A DNA stretch of 64,000 nucleotides from Paratrimastix pyriformis. Taxonomy: Eukaryota; Preaxostyla; Paratrimastigidae. Below are positions 53,831-64,000 of the stretch, in pieces. How positions within the stretch are numbered: position 1 is the first letter of the stretch; each line of letters opens with the position of its first letter. The DNA lies in contig JAPMOS010000037.1 of NCBI GenBank assembly GCA_027972325.1, positions 124,001 through 188,000 of the forward strand, in the 5' to 3' direction. A program made the position numbers and the translations under genes. The notes under the pieces are model-generated. The model was not told the origin of the DNA. It saw only the letters and a program-made list of their open reading frames with translations, and did no database searches.

Positions 53831-64000
<10,170 letters not shown>

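Overview
The window is nuclear DNA from a GC-rich, gene-dense, intron-rich microbial eukaryote. I count 13 spliced protein-coding genes (one of them duplicated), three tRNA genes and no recognisable transposon or virus-derived element. Most exons are short and most introns carry simple tandem repeats. Only three intergenic gaps exceed about 380 bp, and several gene pairs sit head to head with 100-330 bp between start codons. TAA, TAG and TGA all appear as stops, so the code looks standard. Organism: introns begin GTCYGY rather than GTRAGT, which recalls the GTTTGT donor known from Entamoeba. A methanogen-type cyclic 2,3-diphosphoglycerate synthetase suggests an anaerobic habit, and a probable outer-dynein-arm docking protein suggests a flagellate. 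An archamoebid such as Mastigamoeba, or another free-living anaerobic flagellate, would fit. This is inference, not identification.

Layout, left to right. 1-3574 (minus): a proline-rich single-pass membrane protein cut by the window edge, with a possible ubiquitin-like first exon. 3738-5730 (minus): an MGAT4/GT54-like glycosyltransferase whose TAG stop sits in a readthrough-type context and is followed in frame by a membrane segment. 5876-8493 (plus): the NSUN5 rRNA m5C methyltransferase. 8531-8610: a tRNA-Pro copy with an 8-bp internal duplication. 9314-13437 (minus): a seven-transmembrane protein fused to a TKL-type kinase, with two tRNA genes in its introns and a 16-nt microexon. 13537-16416 (plus): aminopeptidase P. 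16839-18941 (minus) and 37656-39747 (plus): two inverted copies of a tristetraprolin-like CCCH zinc-finger gene. 19530-31922 (minus): a receptor-like protein with 24 EGF modules. 32256-35341 (plus): a coiled-coil protein of the DC2/CCDC114 docking family. 35727-37246 (plus): cyclic 2,3-diphosphoglycerate synthetase. 40021-43686 (minus): a TRIM protein with a filamin repeat. 43812-46378 (plus): an EF-hand protein with a disordered tail. 46571-49267 (plus): an F-box/LRR protein. 49466-51903 (minus): an LMBD1-like lysosomal membrane protein. 52086-53460 (minus): a ThiF/E1-like enzyme. 53831-64000 (minus, running past the window): a large two-membrane-segment protein with cysteine-rich ectodomain modules.

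The genes do not form a pathway; this is ordinary eukaryotic housekeeping, surface and signalling content. What stands out is gene architecture: an unusual donor consensus, about 50-nt introns in AT-richer first exons, longer repeat-filled introns further downstream, C-rich intron RNA strands, and a recent inverted gene duplication. Single-base homopolymer shortfalls occur in several otherwise clear domains, so isolated frame breaks may be consensus-sequence errors.
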